A stretch of DNA of 64,000 nt from Aradus depressus (lineage: Eukaryota; Arthropoda; Insecta; Hemiptera; Aradidae). The DNA is taken from the NCBI GenBank assembly GCA_963662175.1, contig OY759218.1, positions 49,607,427 to 49,671,426 on the forward strand, given 5' to 3'. Positions within the stretch are counted from its first letter, which is position 1, and each line of letters begins with the position of its first letter. The notes under the pieces are model-generated. The model saw only the letters and a list, made by a program, of their open reading frames with translations, had not been told where the DNA came from and did no database searches. The position numbers and the translations under genes are program-made. Below, piece after piece: positions 31,018-40,790 of the stretch.

Positions 31018-31142
31018 TTTTTTTTACTTCCCTTGTAGCTTACGAAGTATAGAGGTTATTACGTATTCAATGGGAAATTCGATGTTGTGTTTTCAAAGGA
31101 ATTTCAAGTATTCCGACCTCCTGATTCCCCAAAAAATGAAAA
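31018..31142 (+). repeat. TH repeat, plus, 5' head
   Basis: ACTTCCCTTGTAGCTTACGA then AGTATAGAGGTTATTACG and GAATTTCAAGTATTCCGACC, then CTCCTGATTCCCC. It is cut by the minus copy that follows. Confidence 0.82.
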
Positions 31143-31620
31143 CTGCCAATGTACTTCCTCAGCACTAATTATCAAGTATAAAATGGATATAGTTAATTTA
31201 GAGAGGGACGGGCTTCTGAATCATGCTAAATTCTGTGTCGATACATTTCTTCCGTCGGCAGTTATTAGGGTTTTTGAGTCAAGGATCCGCTCTAACCCCC
31301 TCTTCCTTTCAGCGAATTCTGTTTGAAAATTAATAGGTGTCGTCCTTACGGTTTTGAATTTACGTATGAAATTTTGTACCAATATATTTGTTACAACGGC
31401 GGTTAGCAGAGCTTTTGTGTTAACCTCCCCCCTTATCTCCCCCCTTTGGCCAATTTGGCTGATGATATATAGGTGTCGTCGTTAGAGAGTTCTGGATTCA
31501 CATATAAAATTTCGTGTCGATACATGTATTCTATCGGAAGTTATCGTGTTCACAGACACAAAATTTTTTTTTTCATATTTGGAATCTGGAGAAGGGAAAA
31601 CATGAAATTGCGTTGGGGCT
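31143..31620 (-). repeat. TH repeat, minus
   Basis: CTGCCAATGTACTTCCTCAG, three anchors (GTCGATACATTTCTTCCGTC, CCAATATATTTGTTACAACG, GTCGATACATGTATTCTATC), then TTTTTCATATTTGGAATCTG and AACATGAAATTGCGTTGG. The hairpin ends are missing. Confidence 0.87.
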
Positions 31621-31689
31621 CGACTCAAAACTTCCACCAATTTTTTTTTACCACCTTCTTTTGATAAAAAATGTAATGAATTTCTAAAT

Positions 31690-31790
31690 AAAGTAAAATT
31701 TAATATTAGTGTGAGGAGTCATGATTTTTAGCCCAAACGTGTATTGGTTTTGGAGAAAGAGCAAAAACTAGATTGATACACAACAAAAAA
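31690..31790 (+). repeat. TH repeat, 3' region scrap
   Basis: GTGAGGAGTCATGATTTTTA then GCCCAAACGTGTATTGGTTT and GGAGAAAGAGCAAAAAC. It ends before the terminal block. Confidence 0.65.
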
Positions 31791-31892
31791 CCTTGTATAT
31801 GTAAATACATGCTTACATATACGTATGTAAGGGTTGGTAGGCCGCTTCCCCCCCGATGTGAGCCCGGATACGCCCCCCAGCTCTTCCTGGAC

Positions 31893-32475
31893 TAGGGATG
31901 GTCGATAGTTGATAAATAGTCCATGTAACGTAAAGTTTTGAGAAAAGTTATTTTATAACTTTTACTTTAAATTTTATTTATAAAAAAAAAACTATAAAAA
32001 AAGAAGTTTATTGAAATTTTTATATCTATTTTTAAAAAAGTTGCGTAACTTTTCAACCCATGTTAATCAACTTTGATCTTGAAGGGCAAAAAAAAAATGA
32101 AGTGAATTAAATGTTTAAGTTGCTGAGTGTTTTTTTAGTTTTGCCAGTCCTTAGAGTTTTTTAGGATTACGAAATGATAATAGTGCCTACTGTTCCATAA
32201 AGTTTTACAAAAGTATTTTTCGTCAACTGGTAATTAATTTGTTGGTATTGTTTATAAAAGTTGTTGATTGAAATGAAAATTGTTGAATCCAATGCCTTCC
32301 CTTTCATCCTCCATAACATTGAGAAATTGTGATGTGAAAAAGACATGAAAAAATAAAAATAAAATGATCATATTATATAATATTGAAATTGGAAAGTATT
32401 TTGCATGAACAGCGTCAACTTACTGAATTATCGATACTATCGATAGTGGCCAACTATCGACTGTCGCCCATCGCT
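31893..32475. mobile_element. hAT-like MITE, 580 bp
   Basis: Inverted ends: TAGGGATGGTCGATAGTTG on the left, GCGATGGGCGACAGTCGATA then GTTGG (reverse complement) on the right, with a 7-bp insertion in one arm. A second short inverted motif, CGATACTATCGATAG, is near the right end. No coding frame, and TSD not seen. Confidence 0.6.
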
Positions 32476-32667
32476 GATATGAAAAGTTGGGTTAGGATGA
32501 TTCAGGTCATGTCAGTCGGCTAGCGGCTATCTCCCCACCCCCCTAACCGGTCCCCACCACGTCTTTTTTTATTTTTTATCTCCCTCACGCAAGTCCTATG
32601 ATTTGGTTCGTCGTTCCTCACTTGTCTGTCTAATAAAATCTTCGATGTGAGTACAAATAAATAAAAA

Positions 32668-33048
32668 AAAGTCGGTGAATCACTCTACTTCCCCAGAACG
32701 AAATAATCAATTAACTCTTTGCTCCCCCTCCAAAAATCAGACAACCGTTTGCGCTAATATCCAACAGTTAAATTTTGTGTTGATAAATTATTTACATCAG
32801 CAGTTATTAAGGGTTTTAGAATTGAGCTCCCTCCCCAGGAACATCCCCTACCTTTTGGTCGATCTGGCTAAAAGTCGACAGGTGTTGTCCATACATCGAT
32901 ACATTAATTAAATCGGGAGTTATCGTGTTCACAGACAGCAAATTTTTTTCTTCATATTTGAAATCGAGGTCGGAAAACATAAAGTTCCGTTGAAAACTCT
33001 GTATCGAATTTTTGGCCGATTACATAACTTCCCCTATACTTCGTATAC
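32668..33048 (-). repeat. TH repeat, minus
   Basis: AAAAAAGTCGGTGAATCACT joins directly to CTACTTCCCCAGAACGAAAT (the spacer between hairpin and TIR is deleted). It has two anchors and ends GGCCGATTACATAACTTCCC then CTATACTTCGTATA, which retains the hairpin loop side. Confidence 0.88.
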
Positions 33049-33164
33049 CATCGGAATTTTATGTTTTTCGAACCCCTGATTTTAAAGAGGATAAAGAATT
33101 TACAGAGCGAAAACGGAAAGGCACATTTTTGATTAAAACTGATTTTTCTCAGATTACCCGGTTT

Positions 33165-33335
33165 GTTTATTTGCGACCAGAACCGGTTTTCAACGCAACA
33201 GCGTCATCATCAGTGGCACATCTATGAATGTATACATATCAAATATAAATAATTTGAAATGAATAATTCATTCATAGATGTGCCACTTTTTATGACGCTG
33301 TTGTTTTGAAACCTGGTTCTGGTCGCAAATAGAAC
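33165..33335. mobile_element. Fold-back element (type 27k), long arms
   Basis: Left arm ATTTGCGACCAGAACCGGTT, then TTCAACGCAACAGCGTCATC and ATCAGTGGCACATCTATGAA. The right arm is its inverted counterpart ending AACCTGGTTCTGGTCGCAAA. Arms are about 65-70 bp with a loop of about 40 bp. On the minus strand the left arm reads CTGATGATGACGCTGTTGCG then TTGAAAACCGG. Confidence 0.8.
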
Positions 33336-33552
33336 AGTAGGAAGACAATGTCTATTATTTTTATTAGAACATAGATAGATCGATCTCCCTTGTACAACCC
33401 TAGAAACGATCCTCTTGTAGGCCTCCTAGAAAATGAACTTGACCATAATACCTCAATCAAGGGCGCACCATCAGTCCAATGGGGATACAAGTGGGAATTA
33501 TAGTAAGACTGTCTGCCCCACTTCCATCTCCAGTAAAGGGGAAACATCCACT
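33336..33552. other. Unassigned lead-in to satellite
   Basis: Includes AGAACATAGATAGATCGATC and a GC-balanced part. The reading frame at 33433-33624 crosses into the array and is not supported as a gene. Confidence 0.35.
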
Positions 33553-34546
33553 CCAGGCCTAGCAATGTCTCAAGTGAACCTGTACCAAGGTACTAGAGTC
33601 CTGCAGAGTCAAGTGTCCAAGTAGGTGGAAGGAGACTGTCTGTGACCTAAGGGTGCTACACCAACAAGTATAAACCTCACTCACCATTGGAACTCCAGGC
33701 CTAGGAATGTCTCAAGTGAACCTGTACCAAGGTACTAGAGTCCTGCAGAGTCAAATGTCCAAGTAGGTGGAAGGAGACTGTCTGTGACCTAAGGGTGCTA
33801 CACCAACAAGTATCAACCTCACTCAGCATTGGAACTCCAGGCCTAGGAATGTCTCAAGTGAACCTGTACCAAGGTACTAGAGTCCTGCAGAGTCAAGTGT
33901 CCAAGTAGGTGGAAGGAGACTGTCTGTGACCTTAGGGTGCTACACCATCAAATATCAACCTCACTCACCATTAGAACTCCAGGCCTAGGAATGTCTCAAG
34001 TGAATCTGTACCAAGGTACTAGAGTCCTGCAGAGTCAAGTGTCCAAGTAGGTGGAAGGAGACTGTCTGTGACCTAAGGGTGCTACACCAACAAGTATCAA
34101 CCTCACTCACCATTGGAACTCCAGGCCTAGGAATGTCTCAAGTGAACCTGTACCAAGGTACTAGAGTCCTGCAGAGTCAAGTGTCCAAGTAGGTGGAAGG
34201 AGACTGTCTGTGACCTTAGGCTGCTACACCATCAAATATCAACCTCACTCACCATTGGAACTCCAGGCCTAGGAATGTCTCAAGTGAACCTGTACCAAGG
34301 TACTAGAGTCCTGCAGAGTCAAGTGTCCAAGTAGGTGGAAGGAGACTGTCTGTGTCCTTAGGGTGCTACACCAACAAGTATCAACCTCACTCACCATTGG
34401 AACTCCAGGCCTAGGAATGTCTCAAGTGAACCTGTACCAAGGTACTAGAGTCCTGCAGAGTCAAATGTCCAAGTAGGTGGAAGGAGACTGTCTGTGACCT
34501 TAGGGTGCTACACCAACAAATATCAACCTCACTCACCATTGCGCAT
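33553..34546. repeat. 142-bp satellite array, 7 units
   Basis: CCAGGCCTAG starts at 33553, 33695, 33837, 33979, 34121, 34263 and 34405, exactly 142 bp apart. Each unit carries a palindrome GTACCAAGGTAC (one mismatch at the centre) and ends TATCAACCTCACTCACCATT. Units differ at only a few positions. Two variants, ACCTAAGGGTGCTACACCAA and ACCTTAGGGTGCTACACCAT, alternate in the middle of the array, hinting at a 284-bp higher order. Confidence 0.95.
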
Positions 34547-34547
34547 T

Positions 34548-34820
34548 GTAGAGTTAATTATTGTGACTCATACCCGGACTTTATCAACGAGGTCATTTCG
34601 CCTACTACCAGAGAGCTCTTTCGTTATTCTGGTGGACATGAGCCCGACTTTACTATGGGACTCCTAAATTTTTCTTGTCTAGGTTTATTCATCAAGGGTA
34701 GGAGTCTTTAACGAGTACCTGACCATGTAACTGCTCAAGTTTTTTTCACCTCTCAGATAAAAAACCTAAGGGCCTCGGCCGTGTTTCGAACCCTCGATCT
34801 TGAACTCAGAAGAGCGCCCA
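34548..34820 (-). mobile_element. SINE1, minus, head lost
   Basis: TTATTGTGACTCATACCCGG (tail) through GGCCTCGGCCGTGTTTCGAA then CCCTCGATCTTGAACTCAGA. The A-box part is missing and the centre has lost about 40 bp. It abuts the satellite array. Confidence 0.82.
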
Positions 34821-35127
34821 TGAAAGGGGTACATATAAAGTGAGATATTCTCTTTTTTTTTTCGAGAATATACGTTTTCGCATGAAGTCCGTGCAAGAAC
34901 ACATACAGACTTTCAGCATTATTTCAGTATTCCAGATTGTTTTAATATTTAGTTAAAACAACCTACTATGACCATTAAAACATTTTTCTCAATAGACTAT
35001 GATAGGCCGGAATATGTTGCAGAAAAAGGCAGAAAAGAACCACTTTAATATAAAAAGTTGGGATCTAAGGTAACTATTATCACACGTTCAGATCAAATTT
35101 GACTTCCCTGTAATATTTTACTTCATC
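34821..35127. other. Unassigned
   Basis: AT-rich with a T run at 34850. Nothing recognised. Confidence 0.3.
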
Positions 35128-35173
35128 AGCCTTGCGGAGTATAGAGATAGTTGTCTAATAGGTCAGAAATTCG
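35128..35173 (+). repeat. TH repeat 5' head, split by an insert
   Basis: TTACTTCATCAGCCTTGCGG then AGTATAGAGATAGTTGTCTA and GGTCAGAAATTCG. The expected continuation GATGCGGAGTT is found only after the insert, at 35767 (GGAGTTCCCGACCTCCTGAT). Confidence 0.78.
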
Positions 35174-35766
35174 GGCGAAATCAAATTGCGCCAATGGGAT
35201 ACCTGTTATTTTAAGTTACCTGTTATTTTTAGTTACCTTTGTTTATGATATTTTAAAATATTGAACTGCGCCAAACATCCTTTCTAACTCATATGGATTT
35301 CCTCCAATTGTATTTTTTGTTTGTATGATTTGTAATCTGTTTGGGATTGGGATGAATCTAATTCGCAAAATTCAATTTTTTCGTTCTGACTGTGTTTATA
35401 TTCTCTATTAGTCCGATAGTCGAAGTCCTGTGATATATTATAAAAATGTGCGATATCGAGCTAAAGCAAATGGAAATATAATTGACATATTATATCGTTT
35501 ATATTGAGAAATACAGTTTTTTTATGAACTATATGTTTCTCTATATCAGGAGAAGCTGGACTGTTTCACTAAAAGGACTGATTAATACATTCTTGTAATT
35601 TATACACACTTTTGTCACTTTGTAAGGTAGGTAACATATAGGCAGTGTTAATAAAATTTGTTTTGTCGGAGTTCAATGTTTTTCAATTTTTAGCTATTTT
35701 CAAATGAGCGCAGTTCATTACAAGGATTATATGGAGGTATACGATTTGGCGCAATTCAATTTTCAC
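35174..35766. mobile_element. Non-coding TIR element inserted in TH
   Basis: Inverted ends: GAAATCAAATTGCGCCAATG then GGATACCT on the left, GAAAATTGAATTGCGCCAAA then TCGTATACCT (reverse complement) on the right. The interior is AT-rich with no frame. It lies exactly between the two parts of a TH head. I cannot assign a superfamily. Confidence 0.62.
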
Positions 35767-36000
35767 TGGAGTTCCCGACCTCCTGATTATAAAAAGAAAT
35801 AAAAACAAAAGTAGTGTTAAGCCCTCTCTACCTCCCATTCCATTTTGCCGATTTGGCAGAAAAACATCAGGTGTCGTCCTTATGGATGGGTATTCATATA
35901 AAATTTCGTTTCGATACATTAATTGTACCAGGACTTATGTTCACAGACAGACTTTTTTTTGTTTCATTTTTGTGATCAGGGGGTCAGACAAAAAAAAAAA
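35767..36000 (-). repeat. TH pieces: plus head end, then minus module
   Basis: 35767-35800 finishes the split plus head. From 35813 a minus module follows: ATTTTGCCGATTTGGCAGAA, GGTGTCGTCCTTATGG, GTTTCGATACATTAATTGTA and CAGACAGACTTTTTTTTG, then a long A run. Confidence 0.75.
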
Positions 36001-36461
36001 AAATCCCACGATTTTATTTTTATTTAATTAAAATGTTTGTTTGGATGAGTAGTACTCCAGATTGATATCTACAATTGTTTTCAATTTTTTTTTCGTTCAT
36101 GATAAATTCTGTAATATTGCATCATTTGATGTTCTTTTTGCTAAATTTTTGTTTTGGTGACCAATCGTATGAATGGTTTTGGAAATATGCGCAATTTTGA
36201 CGGTATCTATTAAAATGAACTTAAATTTGTTTCTCTGAGGATTTAGGGTCTATTGATTTTGGTGCTAATCGGATCAGCCAGTTTGGAAATATGCACAATA
36301 TATTTTGTACCTATATCTGTTTAGTATAAGAGCTTTCCGTCAAACTTCGCTGAGATTTTTGATATTAAAAACTACATTGAAAAGTTGATCTTAGAACATG
36401 GAAGTCATGAATGGTTCACTACACCGATATTTTCATTCTCAAATGTCTCCTTTTTTTCTCA
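36001..36461. other. Unassigned
   Basis: AT-rich. GGAAATATGCGCAATTTTGA at 36180 and GGAAATATGCACAATATATT at 36283 form a loose direct repeat of unknown meaning. Confidence 0.4.
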
Positions 36462-36540
36462 TCTCTGTATAAGCCACTCTCTGTATGAGCCATTCTCTGT
36501 ATAAGCTACTCTTTATAAGCCACTCTGAATAAGCCCTCTC
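36462..36540. repeat. 16-bp tandem repeat, 5 units
   Basis: CTCTGTATAAGCCACT and variants (GTATGAGCCATT, GTATAAGCTACT, TTATAAGCCACT, GAATAAGCCCT) repeat five times. Confidence 0.8.
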
Positions 36541-36585
36541 TATCATTCGATAAAGCACCTTAGCGTTGTATTAATCAGTTTTTTT

Positions 36586-36645
36586 AGCAGATTTTTATAA
36601 GAAATCAGCTTATGTGCTCACCCGTTTGGTAAGGCCTACTCTGCT
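36586..36645. repeat. Dispersed 55-bp repeat (also 50152-50207)
   Basis: ATAAGAAATCAGCTTATGTG then CTCACCCGTTTGGTAAG matches ATAGAAATCAGCTTACGTGC then TCACTCTGTTGCTAAG at 50 kb. The family is unknown. Confidence 0.55.
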
Positions 36646-36707
36646 CTCCGGAACATGATTTTGGAGTCCATTCAAATTTTTGATTCGTCCGAACAGTTAT
36701 TCTATTT

Positions 36708-37260
36708 TACTTCCCCAGCTATACGAAGTAGCTCAGAAATTCCGTGCGGAGTTTTAAACGAAATTTCATGTTTTCCGATCACCTGATTTCAAAAATGAAA
36801 AAAAAAATATGTGTGTCTGTGACGTTAACTCCCGATGAAATTAATGTATCGACACGAAATTTTATATGTGAATTCAGAGTCCTCTAACGACACCTAATGT
36901 TTTTCAGACAAATCGACCAACAGGGGAGTTGGGGATTAAAGGGGAGCCTTAACATAAAAGCTCCAATAACTGCCGATAGAATGAATGTATCGACACAACA
37001 TTTATAAGTGCGACCAAAACTCCACAAGGACGACACTTTTCAATTTTCAACGGAATCGGTACAATGGAAGGGCGGATCAACTCAAAAGCGCCAAAAAATG
37101 CCGTTGTAATGAATTTATGGACACAAAATTTAGTATGAGGATTTAGGAGCCCCTATGTAAGTCAACTGTTGAATATTAGCGCAAACGGTGGACTGGTTTT
37201 GGAGGGGGAGCGAAGAGTTAATAATTGGTTCTTGGCAAGTATGTACTCCTCGTACATTGC
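36708..37260 (+). repeat. TH repeat, plus, near complete
   Basis: ACTTCCCCAGCTATACGAAG then TAGCTCAGAAATTCCGTGCG (hairpin right arm lost), four anchors, TTGGAGGGGGAGCGAAGAGT and an altered 3' end TTCTTGGCAAGTATGTACTC then CTCGTACATTGCACGG. Confidence 0.87.
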
Positions 37261-37465
37261 ACGGACTATGTTTTTAAATGGTCTTTCAGTTTGTCCTACA
37301 TAAACCAAATTGCAACAATAACATTCCATCTGGCAAACTCTACTTTTTTCTTGTGTTTTAGTTTGTCTTTAGTGTTTGTGTAGTGTATTATTTGTTCTGA
37401 AACATACTCAAAGGTCTCCTTTTTAAGTATATTTCCTATCTGTTCTTAAATTTATTTAGATCATA
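37261..37465. other. Unassigned
   Basis: About 200 bp, AT-rich, with text (TTTCAGTTTGTCCTACATAA then ACCAAATTGCAAC) that recalls the late coding region of a Penelope or LINE element on the minus strand (LVYVGQTE...). Too short to call. Confidence 0.35.
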
Positions 37466-37920
37466 TAGTAGAACCTCGATTATCCGGGGTAATGGGGGGA
37501 GAGGTTGCACGGATAAATGAAAACCACGGTTAATCGAGGCAATTTTTATTTAACAAATTGTGTATACAATGTTATATACATATGTGTGTACATTGTCATG
37601 TTATAACGTTATAAGGTCTTGAAATATATATATCTTCTTTGTTTATTGCGGTTTGAAATCAGTTTCCTTACTTCAGTTCTAATTTTTCTCAAATTCATGA
37701 CGTCATGGAAGTCAAAATTTTCCTGTTGACAGAAGTTGAGGAGGACATGAACTGGCTCCATTGCTTGACTTGTCTGAATGTTTTCTTCTTTATCCCCAAA
37801 ACTGTCATCATTGTCACTCTACTTCGTCTCGTAAGTTTCTAGGAACCTATACTTACTGCTTACATACCACGGTTAATGGCTAACATGGATAATCGAGACA
37901 CGGTTAATCTAGGCTCACCA
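37466..37920 (-). mobile_element. pogo/Tigger-type element, internally deleted
   Basis: Left end AGTAGAACCTCGATTATCCG, typical of Tigger termini. Right end (reverse complement) GGTGAGCCTAGATTAACCG matches it at about three positions in four. A coding remnant lies between, on the minus strand. TA flanks are plausible on both sides. Confidence 0.65.
37600..37826 (-). pseudogene. Tigger/jerky-like transposase C-terminal remnant
   Basis: The minus-strand frame gives SDNDDSFGDKEENIQ, an acidic linker, then EPVHVLLNFCQQENFDFHDV, MNLRKIRTEVRKLISNRNKQ and a stop. An acidic stretch followed by a helix pair with 'EQQ...LLxLRxxRxxxxxxR' spacing is how pogo-family transposases end, after the DDE domain. 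The catalytic part is gone. Assignment is from pattern memory only. Confidence 0.5.
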
Positions 37921-37927
37921 ATATATA

Positions 37928-39072
37928 CAGGGTGTCCAAAAAGTATGGAAACGGTCGAATTTCACGAAAATTTCAGGTCCAAATGCAAAAACAAAAAAAC
38001 ACGTGTCCAATATTTTTTCAAAAGCTATTTAACGACACCAATATTGACCCCCCCACCCCACCCCCTGTGGGTGAGGCAAGGGGCAACTTTGGAAAGTTAA
38101 ATGGGAACCCCTATTTTTTATTGCAGATTCGGGTTTCTTGCATCAAAATACGTAAGTTTTGTTCGAAACATTTTTCGAAATTATTGATAAAAAGTACTCA
38201 AATTTCGAAAATTAAAACGTGTCCAAAAAGTATGGAACTGTCCAATTTCACGAAAATTTCAGGTCCGAATGCAAAAACAAAAAACATGTGTCCAATATTT
38301 TTTCAAAAGCTATTTAACGACACCAATATCGACCCCCACCCCATCCCCTGTGGGTGGGGCAGGGGGCAACTTTGGAAAGTTAAACGGAATTAGATAATGT
38401 AGACAAAACATTATGTTATAAAGTAAGATTGGGACACTGTCAGGTAGTTGAAGGGCATCAGTTTGAACATCTTATTAATTAAGAAATCCGCCGTTATTAC
38501 CTACCTGGTGAGAGGCAAGGGGCCTCACCTTAAACAAGCACCCCGACGGTGAGAGGCAAGGGGCCTCACCTTAAACAAGCACCCCGATGCACCGCATCGC
38601 GATGGTGAGAGGCAAGGGGCCTCACCTTAAACAGGCACCCCGACGGTGAGAGGCAAGGGGCCTCACCTTAAACAAGCACCCCGACGGTGAGAGGCAAGGG
38701 ACCTCACCTTAAACAAGCACCCCGACGGTGAGAGGCAAGGGGCCTCACCTTAAGAGGTTTTTCCTCTTGAAATCGGGAAAAAACCTTATCATTACGATTA
38801 CGACATGATCTGATGCAAATCGAGAGAAATGTTTCGAACAAAACTTACGTATTTTGATGCAAGAAACCCGAATCTGCAATAAAAAATAGGGGTTCCCATT
38901 TAACTTTCCAAAGTTGCCCCTTGCCTCACCCACAGGGGGTGGGGTGGGAGGGTCAATATTGGTGTCGTTAAATAGCTTTTGAAAAAATATTGGACACATG
39001 TTTTTTTGTTTTTGCATTCGGACCTGAAATTTTCGTGAAATTCGACCGTTTCCATACTTTTTGGACACCCTG
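37928..39072. mobile_element. 1,145-bp fold-back element, CAGGGTG ends, TA TSD
   Basis: Begins CAGGGTGTCCAAAAAGTATG and ends with its exact reverse complement. The inverted arms are about 240 bp (37928-38170 and 38815-39072), and TA flanks both ends (37926-37927, 39073-39074). A second direct copy of the outer arm (38218-38390) lies inside, and a hairpin minisatellite fills the centre. No transposase. TA target and long TIRs fit a Tc1/mariner-powered element. The frames across the arms (SKKYGNGRISRKFQV and its inverted twin) are products of the repeat. Confidence 0.85.
38507..38755. repeat. 41-bp minisatellite made of hairpins, 6 units
   Basis: Units start at 38507, 38548, 38604, 38645, 38686 and 38727. 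Each contains GGTGAGAGGCAAGGGGCCTC then ACC, which folds as GGTGAG-GGC against GCC-CTCACC with one bulged A. One unit is lengthened by a 15-bp insertion (GCACCGCATCGCGAT). Confidence 0.92.
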
Positions 39073-39079
39073 TATATTG

Positions 39080-39357
39080 TAACCACCTTCCCCTTCTTAT
39101 ACGTGAGAGAGTGTGTGAATGAATTTAATTAGTAAATAAAAATTAATATCGGAAAATTTATTAAAATCGAAAATTCTAAATCGCGACTTTAAATGAAAAA
39201 TGCCTTGGATAGCTGAGTACACTTCTCACGGGAAGAACGGTTACAAGTTCCTAATGTGTAGTTGTCACCAGTAATTAATAATAATTAATTACTGTTGCCA
39301 ACTAGAAGAAGCATGAGTGGGGGGGGGGGGGGGGGGGGGGGGATTGGAATGAATCAA
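39080..39357. other. Unassigned, with G homopolymer
   Basis: AT-rich apart from a run of 24 G at 39319-39342, the longest homopolymer in the window. Confidence 0.6.
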
Positions 39358-39690
39358 GCTCAATGTTTGACTTACATAGTGACTTTTGAATCCTAATACT
39401 GAAATTTGTCTCGATAAATTCATTACATCGGCGGTTATTAGAGTTTTTGTGTTTAGCCACCCTCTAATCCCCTCCTTCTCTTTGACCGATTTGGCTGAAA
39501 ATCAATAGATGTCTTCCTTCGAGAGTTCTGGTTACTCATCTAAATTTTCGTGTCGATACAATCATTCTATCGGGAGTTATCGTTTTCATGGACGCGCACA
39601 GACTTTTTTTCGTCAGAAAACATGAACTTCCTTTGAAAACTCCGCATCGCATTGTTGACCGATTACATAACTTCCCCTATACTTCGTATA
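39358..39690 (-). repeat. TH repeat, minus, 3' end missing
   Basis: GACTTACATAGTGACTTTTG, two anchors (CTCGATAAATTCATTACATC, GTCGATACAATCATTCTATC) and the 5' end GACCGATTACATAACTTCCC then CTATACTTCGTATACC. Confidence 0.88.
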
Positions 39691-39800
39691 CCGAGCGACC
39701 TTCGAAAATGTGCCTTTTAGTTTTCTCTGCAACTTTTATTTGGAGAGAATTTTGATTAGGTCGTAAATATAAGCGGTATCTTGTAAAATCTTCTTTTCAA
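39691..39800 (+). repeat. TH2 repeat fragment
   Basis: GTGCCTTTTAGTTTTCTCTG, GGAGAGAATTTTGATTAGGT and CGTAAATATAAGCGGTATCT align with 44735-44790 and 61410-61470. Confidence 0.65.
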
Positions 39801-40040
39801 CATGTATTCATGGGAACTTGAGACGTGAAATTCCATTGAAATTTGGATATACTATAGATATAGACAAAAAAATGTATGAAATAGTAATTATGCCGAAATA
39901 TTTAACGTAAACATGGTTGAAATCGAATTTATTATAATTGTTTATTTTTTTATACCTCCCATTTTTACGGATATTCTTTTCTTTGGGCTATTAGAGGTGT
40001 AGGTGTATTATCGGGGTTATTTACAAACATCTATCGCCCT
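39801..40040. other. Unassigned
   Basis: AT-rich. Nothing recognised. Confidence 0.3.
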
Positions 40041-40140
40041 ATCTATGAAATAAAATTCCCACCCGCGCGGGATTCGAACCCGCACCCGTCGTGGGTCCAT
40101 GCAACCAAAGCATGGTTTAAACCACCAGGCACAATGGCTT
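40041..40140 (-). mobile_element. SINE2-type tRNA-derived head
   Basis: Minus strand: GGTTTAAACCATGCTTTGGT then TGCATGGACCCACGACGGGT, GCGGGTTCGAATCCCGC (perfect 5-bp T stem around the B box at 40070-40080), then GGGAATTTTATTTCATA, which is the SINE2 body start seen at 45.7 and 55.2 kb. No intact acceptor stem, so not scored as a tRNA gene. Confidence 0.65.
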
Positions 40141-40319
40141 CTCAACTGACTTTCTCTGGCCCCAGAGCGTCACATCAGATACCGCTTCTGACCTACAAAG
40201 AAACATGGAGTCAAAGCTCATTCATATTTGTTATTCTCATTGGTTACATTTTTTAAATGTATGTATCAATATCATCGGATTTTTACAAGTTTTAAAAATA
40301 AATAAAACTGAAAAACTTG
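40141..40319. other. Unassigned
   Basis: Short unassigned interval before a TH pair. Confidence 0.3.
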
Positions 40320-40790
40320 TGTGTTCACCGGTTATGTACTCGTACTTCCACAGAACGAATTAATAACACGTTCATGATGAGTCTTTAAAACCAAATCCAC
40401 TGTTTGGGCTGAGATTCAATATTTGACGTACATAGGCGCTTCTGAATCCCGGAATCCTAAATATTGTGTTGATACATTCATTACATCCGCAGTTATTAAG
40501 GTATTTAAGTCGAGCCCCTCTTCCCTAGGGTAGGTCCCTCTTCCCTTCAACCGATTTCGAAAATTACTAGGTGCCATCCTTATGAGGTTTTGAATTTAAA
40601 TATAAAATTTAATTTCGATATATATCCATTACATCCGCAGTTATTGGGATTGTTCAGTTGAGCTCTCCCTCTGATCTCACCCTCCCCTTCCTATGGTTCC
40701 GCTGAAAATTGATAGATACCTTATAGATTCTTTGTAGAGCTTTGATTTTACATATGAAGTTTCGTTTCAGTACAATCATTACTTCCACAG
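40320..40790 (-). repeat. TH repeat, minus, in inverted pair
   Basis: TTCACCGGTTATGTACTCGT then ACTTCCACAGAACGAATTAA, and three anchors (TTGATACATTCATTACATCC, TTCGATATATATCCATTACA, TTCAGTACAATCATTACTTC). It runs into the plus copy at 40791. Confidence 0.85.

Noticed and set aside
33553..34546. CRISPR or gene array at the 142-bp repeat
   Set aside because: The whole 142-bp unit is repeated with no variable spacers. It is a satellite.
37932..38393. 153-aa frame and its inverted partner at 38745-39086
   Set aside because: They arise from the repeated arms of the fold-back element. The peptide repeats itself because the DNA does, and it has no domain.
38507..38755. CRISPR-like array (41-bp units with a hairpin)
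   Set aside because: Units are contiguous, without unique spacers, sit inside a eukaryotic transposon, and no cas gene is near.
40062..40137. Functional tRNA gene on the minus strand
   Set aside because: The T arm and B box are good, but I could not pair an acceptor stem, and the downstream text matches the SINE2 body, so a SINE head is more likely.
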